Source of the DNA: Kurthia huakuii LAM0618
Lineage (GTDB): Bacteria; Bacillota; Bacilli; Bacillales_A; Planococcaceae
Direction: 5' to 3'
Assembly: GCF_000505545.1 (NCBI RefSeq)
Contig: NZ_AYTB01000008.1
Span: forward strand, 310,001-374,000
DNA: 64,000 nt
A program made the translations under genes and the position numbers. A model generated the notes under the pieces. It was not told the DNA's origin. It made no database searches and was given only the letters and a program-made list of their open reading frames with translations. Of the stretch, positions 35,394 through 44,734 are shown in pieces. How positions within the stretch are numbered: the first letter of the stretch is position 1; each line of letters starts with the position of its first letter.

Positions 35394-36206
35394 TCACTCC
35401 TCAAATTCTACCGCAACTACTTTTACGGTAATGATGTCAAACTGTAAATCATATACCGTACTAAACGTTTCAATAACACATTGCTGCGCTTGTTCAATCG
35501 CATTTGGGCTAGCTGTGTGCCCTAATTGAGCTTTCATCCTTAAGACGAGCTGCAACTCTAACGTTGGTAGTGGTACTAGCTTAAAGTTCATCTTTTTCAC
35601 CGTAACGCGCCCCGATTCTTCAATCGCCACTTTAAACGTTTCCATCATATCTTTCGTTGAAATTTGTGTAAAGTCATCATGGAAGTCTGGATGGACAATC
35701 GTCGTTTCGCCAATTTTTTCACGTTTTGGTGAAAAGATTTCAACGCCGCGGCGCATTAAGCGTTTAAAAAAGTTTTGTTCAATTTGTTGCATCGGTAGCG
35801 GCATCGTATGCTGACCTTCGTTTTTACGCATAAAACGCGCGAGCTTAATTTCCGCCTCCGAATTAATATCTTCTATATAAATGCGCTGTGTAATCGGCAA
35901 GCCAAGACGCTCGGCAATTTTAGTTGTCATATTGTCCGATGTCCCAATAATCATCAATGAATCAAGTTGTGCCGCATCGATTGCCTCACGCACTTCATCG
36001 CGATGCGCATCATCTGAAAAAATCGCCCGGCGCACTGCCTTTAATGCACTCTTTTCAAATTTAGCCGATGTCCCAGCACGTTTTTTGCCATCGATAATGA
36101 GTAAACCATCATCAATCAATGCATCAATATGATGCGTATAAGCATACGATAGCGCGGCCGTACTTTTCCCGGTACCACTCGCACCACTTAACGAAATAAT
36201 ATTCAT
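35394..36206 (-). CDS. P-loop ATP-binding protein of unknown function
   Basis: Walker A is unmistakable (LSGASGTGKST, residues 6-16). DALIDDGLLIIDGKK and the MIIGTSDNMTTKIAERLG region fit a small kinase-like or nucleotide-binding core over about 120 residues. The C-terminal part (about 200-270, ESGRVTVKKMNFKLVPLPTL and a beta-rich end) resembles an Asp23/YloU-type domain, but this is tentative. Its ATG overlaps the HAD gene stop by four bases. I cannot name a substrate. Confidence 0.75.
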   Translation of the reverse strand: MNIISLSGASGTGKSTAALSYAYTHHIDALIDDGLLIIDGKKRAGTSAKFEKSALKAVRRAIFSDDAHRDEVREAIDAAQLDSLMIIGTSDNMTTKIAERLGLPITQRIYIEDINSEAEIKLARFMRKNEGQHTMPLPMQQIEQNFFKRLMRRGVEIFSPKREKIGETTIVHPDFHDDFTQISTKDMMETFKVAIEESGRVTVKKMNFKLVPLPTLELQLVLRMKAQLGHTASPNAIEQAQQCVIETFSTVYDLQFDIITVKVVAVEFEE

Positions 36207-37033
36207 CGAGCACCGCCTAAAACGTAACGCTCAATCGCATGTGCCACACCATGCTCGGCATTCGATTTCGTAATATACACCGCAAGCTCTTTCACTTCTG
36301 ATACGGCATTGCCCATCGCAACCGGCACACCTGCATACGTCAACATCGACACATCATTTAATTGGTCGCCTACTGCCATCACCGCACGATCCGTTATGTG
36401 TAATGCTTTCGCTAAATATTTTAATGCATGGCCTTTATTCGCCGTTTTCGAATTCACTTCCATGTTTTGTAAAAATGAACTCGTCACATTAAAACCTGCT
36501 TTAATACACGCATCCCACGCTTGCTGACGTTCATGTGCAGATTTGAAAAATAAATTAAATTTATCAACAGGTTGCTGTAAATGTTCCATAAATGCATAAA
36601 TATCAGCTACAGCCGTACGCGTTTCTAAAATAAACTCTGGAAACTCAGTCGCACCGTACGCCACAATATCATCTAACACATGTTGGTCGACGAACACTTT
36701 CCCGTCATAATACACTTCAATGCGCATATCATATGGACGTAAAATTTCCATGACGTGCATGGCATCGTCATAACTGACCGTATCATCATACATTTTTATC
36801 CCGTCGTGCACAGACCACACTGCCGCACCATTACCTGTAATCACATAGGACAAAGCCGGCAATTCGCTGAGCTCCCATTTTAATTCATCTACTGTGCGCC
36901 CGGTACAAATCGCTACAGCTACTCCTTGATCGAGACACGCAGCAATGGCCTCTTTTGTTTCTTGTGCAATTGTTAAGTCTGGTAATAACGTTGTACCATC
37001 CATATCAAGCGCTACTAATTGAACGTTCTCCAT
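36203..37033 (-). CDS. Cof-type HAD-superfamily phosphatase
   Basis: Motif I is ALDMDGTTL, with D10 and D12 as nucleophile and acid. Motif II is the ICTGRT segment and motif IV is VMAVGDQLNDVSML. The cap domain lies between. It should remove phosphate from sugar phosphates or cofactors such as FMN or PLP. ATG 37033 (276 residues, MENVQLV) is chosen because AAGAGGG lies just upstream. It is first in a three-gene operon with the P-loop and GNAT genes. Confidence 0.88.
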   Translation of the reverse strand: MENVQLVALDMDGTTLLPDLTIAQETKEAIAACLDQGVAVAICTGRTVDELKWELSELPALSYVITGNGAAVWSVHDGIKMYDDTVSYDDAMHVMEILRPYDMRIEVYYDGKVFVDQHVLDDIVAYGATEFPEFILETRTAVADIYAFMEHLQQPVDKFNLFFKSAHERQQAWDACIKAGFNVTSSFLQNMEVNSKTANKGHALKYLAKALHITDRAVMAVGDQLNDVSMLTYAGVPVAMGNAVSEVKELAVYITKSNAEHGVAHAIERYVLGGAR

Positions 37034-37078
37034 GTAAATCCCTCTTTTCTCGTCTTCTATTCTATCAAATATCGACAT

Positions 37079-37115
37079 CAAAAAACGACAATCGCACCTA
37101 GCAACGATTGTCGGT
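37079..37115 (-). terminator. Terminator of the ydcF-like gene
   Basis: CGACAATCG and CGATTGTCG pair over a ten-base loop, with a T run of six on the minus strand. Confidence 0.9.
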
Positions 37116-37120
37116 TCATA

Positions 37121-38131
37121 TTAAACATAGGCGCGGAATAATATAGCCATTATGAAAGTCCACATGATTAAAAAAGCGATATGCACTTTTTTCGTCATCA
37201 CAAGCAAACCGATAAATTCGCGCGTAAAGGCATTGGCTAAATAATACGTCGCCGTTTTTGAACCGACACCTTGGCCGTTTAACTTCATTTTTTTTGCATA
37301 CAAGCTAGCGCGGAAGACGTGGAAATTATTCGTCACAAAAATAATACGATAGCGCGACTTCAATTTGTCCATTAAACGTTTTGAATATAAAAAATTTTCA
37401 TACGTCGTCGTTGACTGATTTTCGCTCAAAATCATTTCCGGTGTTAAATCCGCATGATGCTCAAGCGCATAATCGCGCATCGCTTCAGCTTCAGATGTTA
37501 ATTCATCCGCTCCTTGCCCACCAGACATAATAATGGTCGCCGCCGGGTATTTTCGCCATTCTGCAACTGCTTGATTAATACGACTCGCAAGAAGTGGCGG
37601 TACTTTTTTGCCAATTAATCCTGAGCCTAACACAATAATAAAATCCGGCGTATACCGTATCGGGCGGTAATGATACAAGATGGCATACAACGTCGTACTC
37701 GTAAATAAATACAAGCCATAACTGACAAGCCCTGCGACATATAAAAATAAAATTTCATCGGCATTAGATAAATCTTGAATAATCGAATTGTATAAAAACC
37801 AAATGACCATTACTAAAATAATGACTCCAATGGCGCTAAACAATAAATTGCGCGGGCGACGGCCTTCTTTTTCTAATAACACTTTGCCGTTAAAAAATGT
37901 CACTAAACTAATCGATAATAAAATAAACGGTAAAATAGCGAATAACAACACATAATAAAATTGAAAAATGATTGGTGACTCACTCATAATATCCGGCAAT
38001 ACCCACACAAGTAAAAGGAGTGAACACCAACCAAAGACGGCACCAAATATATAAACATTTAAAAAACGTCGTGGTTCAAGCCAATAAACGAGCACAAATA
38101 ATGCTACTAATACAACGGTAATTGACAGCAC
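37121..38131 (-). CDS. YdcF/SanA (DUF218) family membrane protein
   Basis: About five hydrophobic spans occupy the first 160 residues. They are followed by a DUF218 domain with FIIVLGSGLIGKKVPP, IIMSGGQGADE, LSENQSTTTYENF and VTNNFHVFRASLYAKK. A final transmembrane span ends the protein. The family is associated with the cell envelope, but the biochemical activity is unknown. It starts at GTG 38131 behind AGGAGGAATCCCA. It is downstream of two small envelope-type genes. Confidence 0.87.
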   Translation of the reverse strand: MLSITVVLVALFVLVYWLEPRRFLNVYIFGAVFGWCSLLLLVWVLPDIMSESPIIFQFYYVLLFAILPFILLSISLVTFFNGKVLLEKEGRRPRNLLFSAIGVIILVMVIWFLYNSIIQDLSNADEILFLYVAGLVSYGLYLFTSTTLYAILYHYRPIRYTPDFIIVLGSGLIGKKVPPLLASRINQAVAEWRKYPAATIIMSGGQGADELTSEAEAMRDYALEHHADLTPEMILSENQSTTTYENFLYSKRLMDKLKSRYRIIFVTNNFHVFRASLYAKKMKLNGQGVGSKTATYYLANAFTREFIGLLVMTKKVHIAFLIMWTFIMAILFRAYV

Positions 38132-38145
38132 TGGGATTCCTCCTC

Positions 38146-38376
38146 TTAATCAAACTCTTGACGTGCGATTTTTTCACGTAATGTTGTCGCGACATACGTC
38201 CGGCATGCTACCGATAGCGGGCTGCGTTTTTCATGAATGATATCGCCATATGGTGTGTCGTCAACAACGCGTACCATCCCTTGAAAAGACTCCTGTCGTT
38301 CGGCATCAAACGCTGTAAATTCAATAAATAGCGTTGTACCATGCCATGCAAAATCAATAATCGTTATAGAATGCAT
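38146..38376 (-). CDS. Small hypothetical protein
   Basis: The 76 residues form a soluble, probably beta-rich N-terminal half (ITIIDFAWHGTTLFIEFTAF) and a helical C-terminus (YVATTLREKIARQEFD). AAAGGAGGATTCG precedes the ATG, strong support for a real gene. It lies 15 bp before the ydcF-like gene in the same direction, behind the terminator at 38391-38424. I do not recognise it. Confidence 0.65.
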   Translation of the reverse strand: MHSITIIDFAWHGTTLFIEFTAFDAERQESFQGMVRVVDDTPYGDIIHEKRSPLSVACRTYVATTLREKIARQEFD

Positions 38377-38390
38377 CGAATCCTCCTTTT

Positions 38391-38424
38391 AAAATAGGCA
38401 AAGTCATCTGACTCTGCCTATTTT
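38391..38424 (-). terminator. Terminator of the 133-residue membrane protein gene
   Basis: AAAATAGGCAGAGTCA pairs with TGACTTTGCCTATTTT (one U-G pair). It overlaps the stop codon of the gene. Confidence 0.85.
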
Positions 38425-38819
38425 GCTTGCTGCTTTTTTAATTGTTCTTCAATTTCTTTTTCACGTGCTACTTGTTGTTTCGCACGCTTATGTTGCATTG
38501 ATAATTGGACGAAACTTAACACGACAATCATAAAGAAAATCGGTTGACGTACATCAAGGCCAATCTCTGAATGACCACCGGCAAGTGGCATCACAACGAT
38601 AGCGACTAAAATTAATACAATAACGCGTAGTTGCATCCAAAAATTTTGCATAAGCGATACTTTTTTCGTTGGGTAAAAGAGCACGAGCAATAACACGATG
38701 ACGACGATATAAAACGGCTTTATCGGCAAGCTTTCCCAAATGGCCCACTCGCTAAAACTATCGCGTAATAAAATCGCCAGTACGAGTATGTAAATGAAAA
38801 ATTCTTTTATGTACGACAT
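38418..38819 (-). CDS. Hypothetical polytopic membrane protein
   Basis: The 133 residues have four hydrophobic segments (near 5-20, 34-49, 64-83 and 91-106). A strongly charged coiled tail (KRAKQQVAREKEIEEQLKKQQAK) probably faces the cytoplasm. GTGGAGGTG lies upstream. Cell-wall genes surround it, but no specific role is visible. Confidence 0.7.
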   Translation of the reverse strand: MSYIKEFFIYILVLAILLRDSFSEWAIWESLPIKPFYIVVIVLLLVLFYPTKKVSLMQNFWMQLRVIVLILVAIVVMPLAGGHSEIGLDVRQPIFFMIVVLSFVQLSMQHKRAKQQVAREKEIEEQLKKQQAK

Positions 38820-38876
38820 AGTACACCTCCACTATAAAGCATATCAAAGACGGCTTTTGATTGCCACTTCTCGATT

Positions 38877-38911
38877 AAAAAAAGAGGACTTACAGCGACT
38901 GTAAATCCTCT
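38877..38911 (-). terminator. Terminator of the LCP gene
   Basis: AGAGGATTTACAG pairs with CTGTAAGTCCTCT over a three-base loop, with a T run on the minus strand. Confidence 0.88.
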
Positions 38912-38917
38912 CGGCAG

Positions 38918-39949
38918 TTATGGTGTTTTATCGTTGCTGACGTGGTCAAGTAAATAACTATTGTCAGCATTAATTTCGGTATCTTCAGGCAATTCCAACT
39001 GCTGTTGTAGCTTTTGGCGCACCGCTAATACGCTGTCTTGGCGCAATTTATAATAATAAATGCCGGTCGACATATCATCGTACCCTTCTAATGATAAACT
39101 GTTGATTTCCGGTTGACCTGCTTGCATATAAGCAAACAATGACTTCATCGTGTCAAAGGACATATTCGTCGTCATATTATCGCCAAGCGCCGTCATTAAA
39201 CTGCTATATTTCGTTACCGATGAGGTCGACATCGCCTTCGTAGCAATCGCCTCTAAAATCATTTGTTGACGTTTGCCTCGCTCGATATCGCTATCTTGGT
39301 GACGCGTACGCGCAAGCGCTAACGCTTCGCGGCCATCGACTTCTTGCACACCTGCCTTTAAATTGACGGTGCGTTTATCATGTTCGTCAAGCTCATGTAA
39401 ATCATACGGCACATCAACGGTAATGCCATCAAGCGCATTCACGACATCGATAAACGCATTAAAATTGACTTCGACATAATAATCAACCGGCACATTCAAT
39501 AAGTTCTGCACCGTTTCAATTGTACTATCAATGCCACCAAAAGCATGTGCATGATTGATTTTCGTTGCATAATTGACGCTTGGAATAAACGTGTACGAAT
39601 CGCGCGGGATACTAATTAAATCAATTGTTTTATGTTTATTGTTTAACGTTGCAAGCATCAATGCATCTGAACGGGCATGATTCGACCCTTGCGCACGCTC
39701 GGTACTATCATCGATACCGACAATTAAAATCGATAAATTATCCTCTAGCGGTTCGACCTTTTCTTCGCGTAGTGACGACTTCACATCGCGGCTTGCATCG
39801 TATGATTTCGCAGCTGTTTTTTCGCCCTTTTCATATAAATAATACGCATAGCCACCAACTGTAAAAGCGGCAAACGTCAGTACAAACACAAGCGTATAAA
39901 CAACTAAGCGCCCTATTCGTCGTTTTTTCTGTGGTTTCTTCTCATCCAT
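38918..39949 (-). CDS. LytR-CpsA-Psr (LCP) family cell-wall glycopolymer ligase
   Basis: This membrane-anchored enzyme attaches teichoic acids or other glycopolymers from a lipid carrier to peptidoglycan (TagU-like). A basic N-terminus and one transmembrane span (about 13-36) precede the LCP domain. The domain has ILIVGIDDSTER, RSDALMLATLN, LISIPRDSYTFIP and ALARTRHQDSDIERGKRQQ, whose arginines bind pyrophosphate. At 343 residues it is normal. AAAGGAG precedes the ATG. LtaS is the next gene upstream. Confidence 0.93.
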   Translation of the reverse strand: MDEKKPQKKRRIGRLVVYTLVFVLTFAAFTVGGYAYYLYEKGEKTAAKSYDASRDVKSSLREEKVEPLEDNLSILIVGIDDSTERAQGSNHARSDALMLATLNNKHKTIDLISIPRDSYTFIPSVNYATKINHAHAFGGIDSTIETVQNLLNVPVDYYVEVNFNAFIDVVNALDGITVDVPYDLHELDEHDKRTVNLKAGVQEVDGREALALARTRHQDSDIERGKRQQMILEAIATKAMSTSSVTKYSSLMTALGDNMTTNMSFDTMKSLFAYMQAGQPEINSLSLEGYDDMSTGIYYYKLRQDSVLAVRQKLQQQLELPEDTEINADNSYLLDHVSNDKTP

Positions 39950-40098
39950 GCAGTTAACTCCTTTATGCTGTTATCCGTCCTGTTGTCTAGCGTTATGACG
40001 CCACGCCGATATTAAAAGTTGCCTTCTTGTTTCCTTATTTTAATGAAAAAGTGCTGTAGCATGCTAATACCGTGTTGCTAAGCACAACCAAAAACGCA

Positions 40099-40126
40099 AC
40101 AAAACCGCGTCATAGCGCGGTTTTGT
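40099..40126 (-). terminator. ltaS terminator-like hairpin
   Basis: ACAAAACCGCG and CGCGGTTTTGT form a perfect 11-bp stem over TCATAG. A T-rich stretch (GCGTTTTTGG) follows a few bases later on the minus strand. Confidence 0.8.
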
Positions 40127-40135
40127 CAGCCTTTA

Positions 40136-42034
40136 TTATTCCTTAACGATACCTGTTTTTTCATCATAGAAGCGGAATAAGTCGCCATTAATGATTTTAT
40201 CAGACAACGCTGTTTTGGCGTTTGCTCGTTCAATCAACGCCTTCAGTTCAGCGCTTTCTGGCAATACTTCCCCGGTTTTACGATCATAAAACGTTTCATT
40301 CGCATAAACGACATCATTCGTAATAAAACGTCCATCACGGAATGCGATGATATCCTCATGTTTTTTCGCTAATAAATCTGTACCAACTTGAATATCATTT
40401 GATGTATCCAAGCCTAGTAAATGCAATACGGTTGGGCGAATATCAACTTGGCCACCTACTTCATGCGCTTGGTTCCCTGCTTTTTCTTTAATGCCGGTAT
40501 TTGGTGCATGAATAATAAATGGTACTTCTTGTAGCATCGCCGTATCATATGGCGTGATTTCTTCTTTATTTAAGAATTTGGCCATCGCCTTATTATGATT
40601 TTCTGAAATCCCGTAGTGGTCCCCATACATCACAACGATCGTATTATCATAAAGACCTTCTTTTTTCAGCTTTTTAAATAATACTTTCACTGCTTCATCC
40701 GTGTAACGCGTCGTTTGGAAGTAACGGTCCACTGTTTTATCGCCTGAATCATACGCGTCAATATACTGATCCTTTTTATCCGATGTGAACGGGAAGTGGT
40801 TTGTTAACGTCAGCATGCGCGTTGCAAATGGTTGTTCCATGTCTTTCATAATATCCACAGATTGTTTCATAAATGGAATATCTTTTAAACCCCAGTTAAC
40901 AGAGTTTTGTTCGTTGACATCAAATGATTCAAGGTCATAGAATGTTTGAATATTCATTGCTTGATACATTAAGTCACGGTTCCAGAACGATTTATTATTA
41001 GCATGTAGCACGCTCGTTGCATACCCATTATCGCCTAGTTTTTCAGACATCGAGTTCAGTGAGTTGCCAGCATTCGTAAAGAATACCGCACCGCCACCAA
41101 TACCGTATAATGAGTTTTCCATAATAAATTCACTATCCGATGTTTTCCCTAGACCTGTTTGATGATAGAAGTTATCAAAATACAGCGTATCCTTGCTTTT
41201 AATTAATTTGTTTAAAAATGGCGTAATTGTTTGCCCATTCATTTTTTCATTAATAACAAAGTTTTGTGTTGATTCTAATGAAATAAAGATGACGTTTTTT
41301 CCTTCGGCAATGCCATAGAAATCTTTATTTGGTTTGACTTCATTTGATTTAGCATCGTTGACAATCGTCGTTAATTCGCCGCCATCAGCAAATGCCTTTT
41401 GTGCATGTGTTTTTGATTGCACATAAATATCATATAAATGATAGTTGTATGTGCCGATATTTTTCACTAATAATTCGCGGTCAAAACTACGTGTTAACAG
41501 CTGCGGACGCTCTTTTTCAGCTAATCCTAAATTTAAAAATAATAGCGCAAATGTCAGCGCAAAATACGTGTTGCGTCGGTTGTTTGCCATGCGATTAAAG
41601 TCTTTTGCGGCTGGTAAAAACAGCACTGCTGCGATGACGATTAGTAAATCGGCAAAGTACAACATATCTGCCAAGCTAACAAGACCTGCAACAGAGCTAC
41701 CTAAATCCCCAAAGTTATTCGTTTGGAATAATACCGGTAGCGTAATAAAGTCATTGTAAAAGCGATAAAACACGACATTGCCGTATAGCACAATTGTCAA
41801 TATCACTTTTACAGTAATAATATACGCATTGCGACCTTTTGCACTTTTAAAGAATAGTGAAATACCGTACACACCAAGAAGGAAGGCAAGTGGGTTTATG
41901 AGTAAAATAAACTCCTGCATGCCATTTTCAATGTCTAAATCAAAGGCCGTACGATACGTGTAGTACGTTTGTAACCAAGTAGCAATCACTGCAATCAACA
42001 GCAATGTATGCCGCGGCCATTTATTATTTTTCAT
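40136..42034 (-). CDS. ltaS: Lipoteichoic acid synthase (LtaS-type sulfatase-fold enzyme)
   Basis: LtaS polymerises glycerol phosphate from phosphatidylglycerol on the outer membrane face. Five N-terminal helices (about residues 10-170) precede the sulfatase domain. The catalytic threonine is T298 (TGLGKTSDSEF). Metal ligands include E254 in SLEST and the VMYGDHYG motif. AQKA near 211-214 may be the signal-peptidase site that releases the domain. At 632 residues it is normal. It could also be an LtaS paralogue such as YfnI or YqgS. Confidence 0.9.
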   Translation of the reverse strand: MKNNKWPRHTLLLIAVIATWLQTYYTYRTAFDLDIENGMQEFILLINPLAFLLGVYGISLFFKSAKGRNAYIITVKVILTIVLYGNVVFYRFYNDFITLPVLFQTNNFGDLGSSVAGLVSLADMLYFADLLIVIAAVLFLPAAKDFNRMANNRRNTYFALTFALLFLNLGLAEKERPQLLTRSFDRELLVKNIGTYNYHLYDIYVQSKTHAQKAFADGGELTTIVNDAKSNEVKPNKDFYGIAEGKNVIFISLESTQNFVINEKMNGQTITPFLNKLIKSKDTLYFDNFYHQTGLGKTSDSEFIMENSLYGIGGGAVFFTNAGNSLNSMSEKLGDNGYATSVLHANNKSFWNRDLMYQAMNIQTFYDLESFDVNEQNSVNWGLKDIPFMKQSVDIMKDMEQPFATRMLTLTNHFPFTSDKKDQYIDAYDSGDKTVDRYFQTTRYTDEAVKVLFKKLKKEGLYDNTIVVMYGDHYGISENHNKAMAKFLNKEEITPYDTAMLQEVPFIIHAPNTGIKEKAGNQAHEVGGQVDIRPTVLHLLGLDTSNDIQVGTDLLAKKHEDIIAFRDGRFITNDVVYANETFYDRKTGEVLPESAELKALIERANAKTALSDKIINGDLFRFYDEKTGIVKE

Positions 42035-42149
42035 GTGTTTGAATTCCTGCTTTCTTCAATTTCAAAAGTTTTCCCTTTCTATCTTATCAGAAAAAAGCAC
42101 GAATCGCTCTGTTAAACATCACATTTTTTTAACAATTTCTTTACAACAG

Positions 42150-43517
42150 CTATACATTTGACACCGAAACGTCATCATTAAAATATAGACCTTTGCCTTG
42201 CATCATGCGCGCGAGCTCTCCAAGTGCTTCTGATTTTGTTGGATGCGGGAAAATCAACGACGTCATGTCACTGACCGTCGTACCTTTTGCCATTAAGACG
42301 CTCATAATCGAAATAAGTTCGGTCGCTCCGTCACAAACAATGCACGCACCTAAAATTGTTTCGCGGTCCATGGCACAGATGAGTTTCATAAACCCTCGTT
42401 GATTGCTTTCCATATGAAATTTAGCATTCGCCAATAACGGAATCATAACGATCGTTGTTTGTTCCATTGCTTCGTGTTCTAAAATCCCAACACTCGCAAT
42501 TTCCGGTGCTGTATACACGCAACGTGGAATCACGTGCGGCTTAATTGGCGCTGGACGATTGCCGACGATGGCTTCAATCGCCTGAATACCTTCCGCTGTC
42601 GCAACGTGTGCAAGTTGCATTCCACCGGCAACATCCCCTGCAGCGTAAACATGTGGCTGACTTGTCGCCATCGTTGACGTCACAGCTAGCGTTTTAGCCG
42701 TCGTCAATTGCAACTCTAACGCTTCCACGCATTGAATATTCGCCTTGCGCCCTGTCGCAAATAACACCTCGCTATATGGGAATGGCCCTTTTGTTGTATG
42801 CGCAATGCCGTCTTCAAAGCGTTCCACATCTACATTCATTACGATGTTAACACCCGCTTGCCGTAAACGTTGTTCAATTAATGGGCGTGCACTTGGCTCT
42901 TCGGTTTGTAAAATGTCGCGACCACGATTTAATAACGTCACATCAGTGCCAATGAGTGCGAGTGCATGCGCAAGTTCCGTTGCAATAATGCCAGCACCGA
43001 TAATCACTAATTTTTCCGGTCGTGTTGACAGTTCAAAAAATGTATCGGTCGTATGTATTCCCGGACCATCTGCACCAGCGACTGGCGGCACAAACGGCGT
43101 GCTCCCTGTTGCAACAACGATATCCGTTGCGTTATACAACTCGGCTCCTGCTGCTACCGTTAAATTCGTATTCGCAAACGCTTCATGCGGCACGTATTCG
43201 ATGTCGTTACGCATAATCGCCTCATGCAGCTCATCGATTAATGCAGCGCGCTCTTGGCGTACCGTATTCATGGCCGCCTCAAATGACAATGACGCCGGTC
43301 CAATATCATAACCCCACTGACGCAAACGCTCAAGCTGCAACATTCCTTTCGTCTTTTCAATCAAGATTTTTGATGGAACGGCACCTGAATCATAGCAAGC
43401 ACCACCAAGTTGCTGCCGTTCAAATAACGCGACCGACAAACCATAATGCACCGCGCGCATCGCCGCTGCATAACCTGCGGGTCCACCGCCGATAATTGCT
43501 ACATCTATTTTTTTCAT
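42150..43517 (-). CDS. FAD-dependent pyridine nucleotide oxidoreductase lacking the second redox cysteine
   Basis: The fold is that of dihydrolipoyl dehydrogenase: AIIGGGPAGYAAA for FAD, IIGAGIIATELAHALALIG for NAD(P), and the late HPTKSEAL with H425 and E430. The normal redox disulfide GGTCLNVGCIPSK here reads GGACYDSGAVPSK. C41 remains but the second cysteine is A46, as in soluble transhydrogenases of the SthA type. It is probably not a true dihydrolipoyl dehydrogenase, and no 2-oxoacid dehydrogenase genes are nearby. At 455 residues it is full length. GAGGAG precedes the ATG. Confidence 0.85.
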   Translation of the reverse strand: MKKIDVAIIGGGPAGYAAAMRAVHYGLSVALFERQQLGGACYDSGAVPSKILIEKTKGMLQLERLRQWGYDIGPASLSFEAAMNTVRQERAALIDELHEAIMRNDIEYVPHEAFANTNLTVAAGAELYNATDIVVATGSTPFVPPVAGADGPGIHTTDTFFELSTRPEKLVIIGAGIIATELAHALALIGTDVTLLNRGRDILQTEEPSARPLIEQRLRQAGVNIVMNVDVERFEDGIAHTTKGPFPYSEVLFATGRKANIQCVEALELQLTTAKTLAVTSTMATSQPHVYAAGDVAGGMQLAHVATAEGIQAIEAIVGNRPAPIKPHVIPRCVYTAPEIASVGILEHEAMEQTTIVMIPLLANAKFHMESNQRGFMKLICAMDRETILGACIVCDGATELISIMSVLMAKGTTVSDMTSLIFPHPTKSEALGELARMMQGKGLYFNDDVSVSNV

Positions 43518-43545
43518 TAAAATCTACTCCTCTTGTTCACGCAAC

Positions 43546-44205
43546 GTTGTCAGCTACTCAATCTGTTGCTGTTTAACTGGCTGTCAGAAATCGCTCATGA
43601 GCTCAGATAGCGTGTTTCTGGTACGACATAGTTGAAAATAAGTGCCAATAAAGGGCTATCTGCGCACAGAAATAGCCCGCATTACTAAACATCATGCAAA
43701 AAGCTGTCAATGAAAATTTTTATTTATCATTTAAAAATAAATCATTATTATTTTTGCGAACTCCATCGGGCTTGTTTTTGCCCTAAATGGGTTAAAAACA
43801 ATCGATTTTGCGTTTCTGACGGGTCATTTCCACACATAAAATTCGGCATTTGAACGAATGATGTCATTTATTCAAAAAACACAAAATGCGACACGTTACG
43901 CTAGCTCATTCAGCCATCGTGTGTTGAAATGTCCGTTAAACGCCAGAAAAATGCTTAAAATCGGTTCGTAACGGGCATTTTTTGTCCGTTTTCGAACCGC
44001 GTATGTTACTAAAAAATCATAATTATCGCCAATCCTATCATAAAAATTTGTTATTTATAACGTTTTAAATAAATAATTATCATCTAACTAGGCTCATTCG
44101 CTTAACGCTGTCGCATAGTTAAATATATGTTGTATCAAAAACACGCTTTTCGAGCTCATAGCCAGATAGCCATACGCGATTTCTGAGCGCTCCTATGCTG
44201 ACAAC
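43546..44205. repeat. 660-bp gene-free element bounded by imperfect inverted repeats
   Basis: The left end begins GTTGTCAGC (43546) and the right end closes GCTGACAAC (44205). Going inward both ends share, in inverted order, CAGAAATCGC, ATGAGCTC, AGCGTGTTT and (G/A)TAC.ACATA, spread over about 80 bp. The interior is AT-rich and has no convincing gene. It has hairpins at 43653-43678 (GGGCTAT/ATAGCCC) and 43962-43999 (CGGTTCG.AACGG/CCGTT..CGAACCG). It could be a non-autonomous mobile element, a decayed insertion sequence or a structured RNA. It fills most of the gap between divergent genes. Confidence 0.65.
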
Positions 44206-44330
44206 CTGTTTATTTTCTTTATGCTACTGCACATACGCTTCATCTTATCACATAATATATTGATTAAATATGTAAAACTTCCATGTCTTTTGACCGATAC
44301 AATATGTAGAACGACTAAAGGAGGATGTTT

Positions 44331-44732
44331 ATGCATTTATTTAAAATGAAACACGCAGATGGTATACATATTATTGATGATGTGAAAAAACACAAAAACA
44401 ATTTACAGCTTCAAACGATTACAGGTGAAGAATTATTTATTATTGCCGTAACAGATGACAGCTATACGGTGTATGATGACCGCTTTGCTGGTGCATCCAA
44501 GCAATTAAATTCTATCGAAGCTTTTGACATTAATGGGAGCTTCCGCAGCCTAGACTTTGATAATATGCGTGCACTCTTTACAAAAGCATTTGATCATTTA
44601 CTTGAACATATCGCGACCTTAATTACAACGGAAGCACTTGTCGATTTAGATGAGTTAAAGGAACAAATTTCAGTAGAAGTTCCTGGTATTCATTTTAAAA
44701 TTATTTCAAATGATAAACCGGTCTTATTTTAA
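44331..44732 (+). CDS. Hypothetical protein
   Basis: This is a soluble protein of 133 residues with no signal or membrane segment. The start ATG 44331 is supported by AAAGGAGG six bases upstream; the ATG at 44325 touches the ribosome binding site. The N-terminal half looks beta-rich (LQLQTITGEELFIIAVTDDSYTVYDD spans two motifs). The C-terminal half has two helices (FTKAFDHLLEHIATLI and LVDLDELKEQIS). It is followed by a strong terminator. I do not recognise the family. Confidence 0.7.
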   Translation: MHLFKMKHADGIHIIDDVKKHKNNLQLQTITGEELFIIAVTDDSYTVYDDRFAGASKQLNSIEAFDINGSFRSLDFDNMRALFTKAFDHLLEHIATLITTEALVDLDELKEQISVEVPGIHFKIISNDKPVLF

Positions 44733-44734
44733 TG

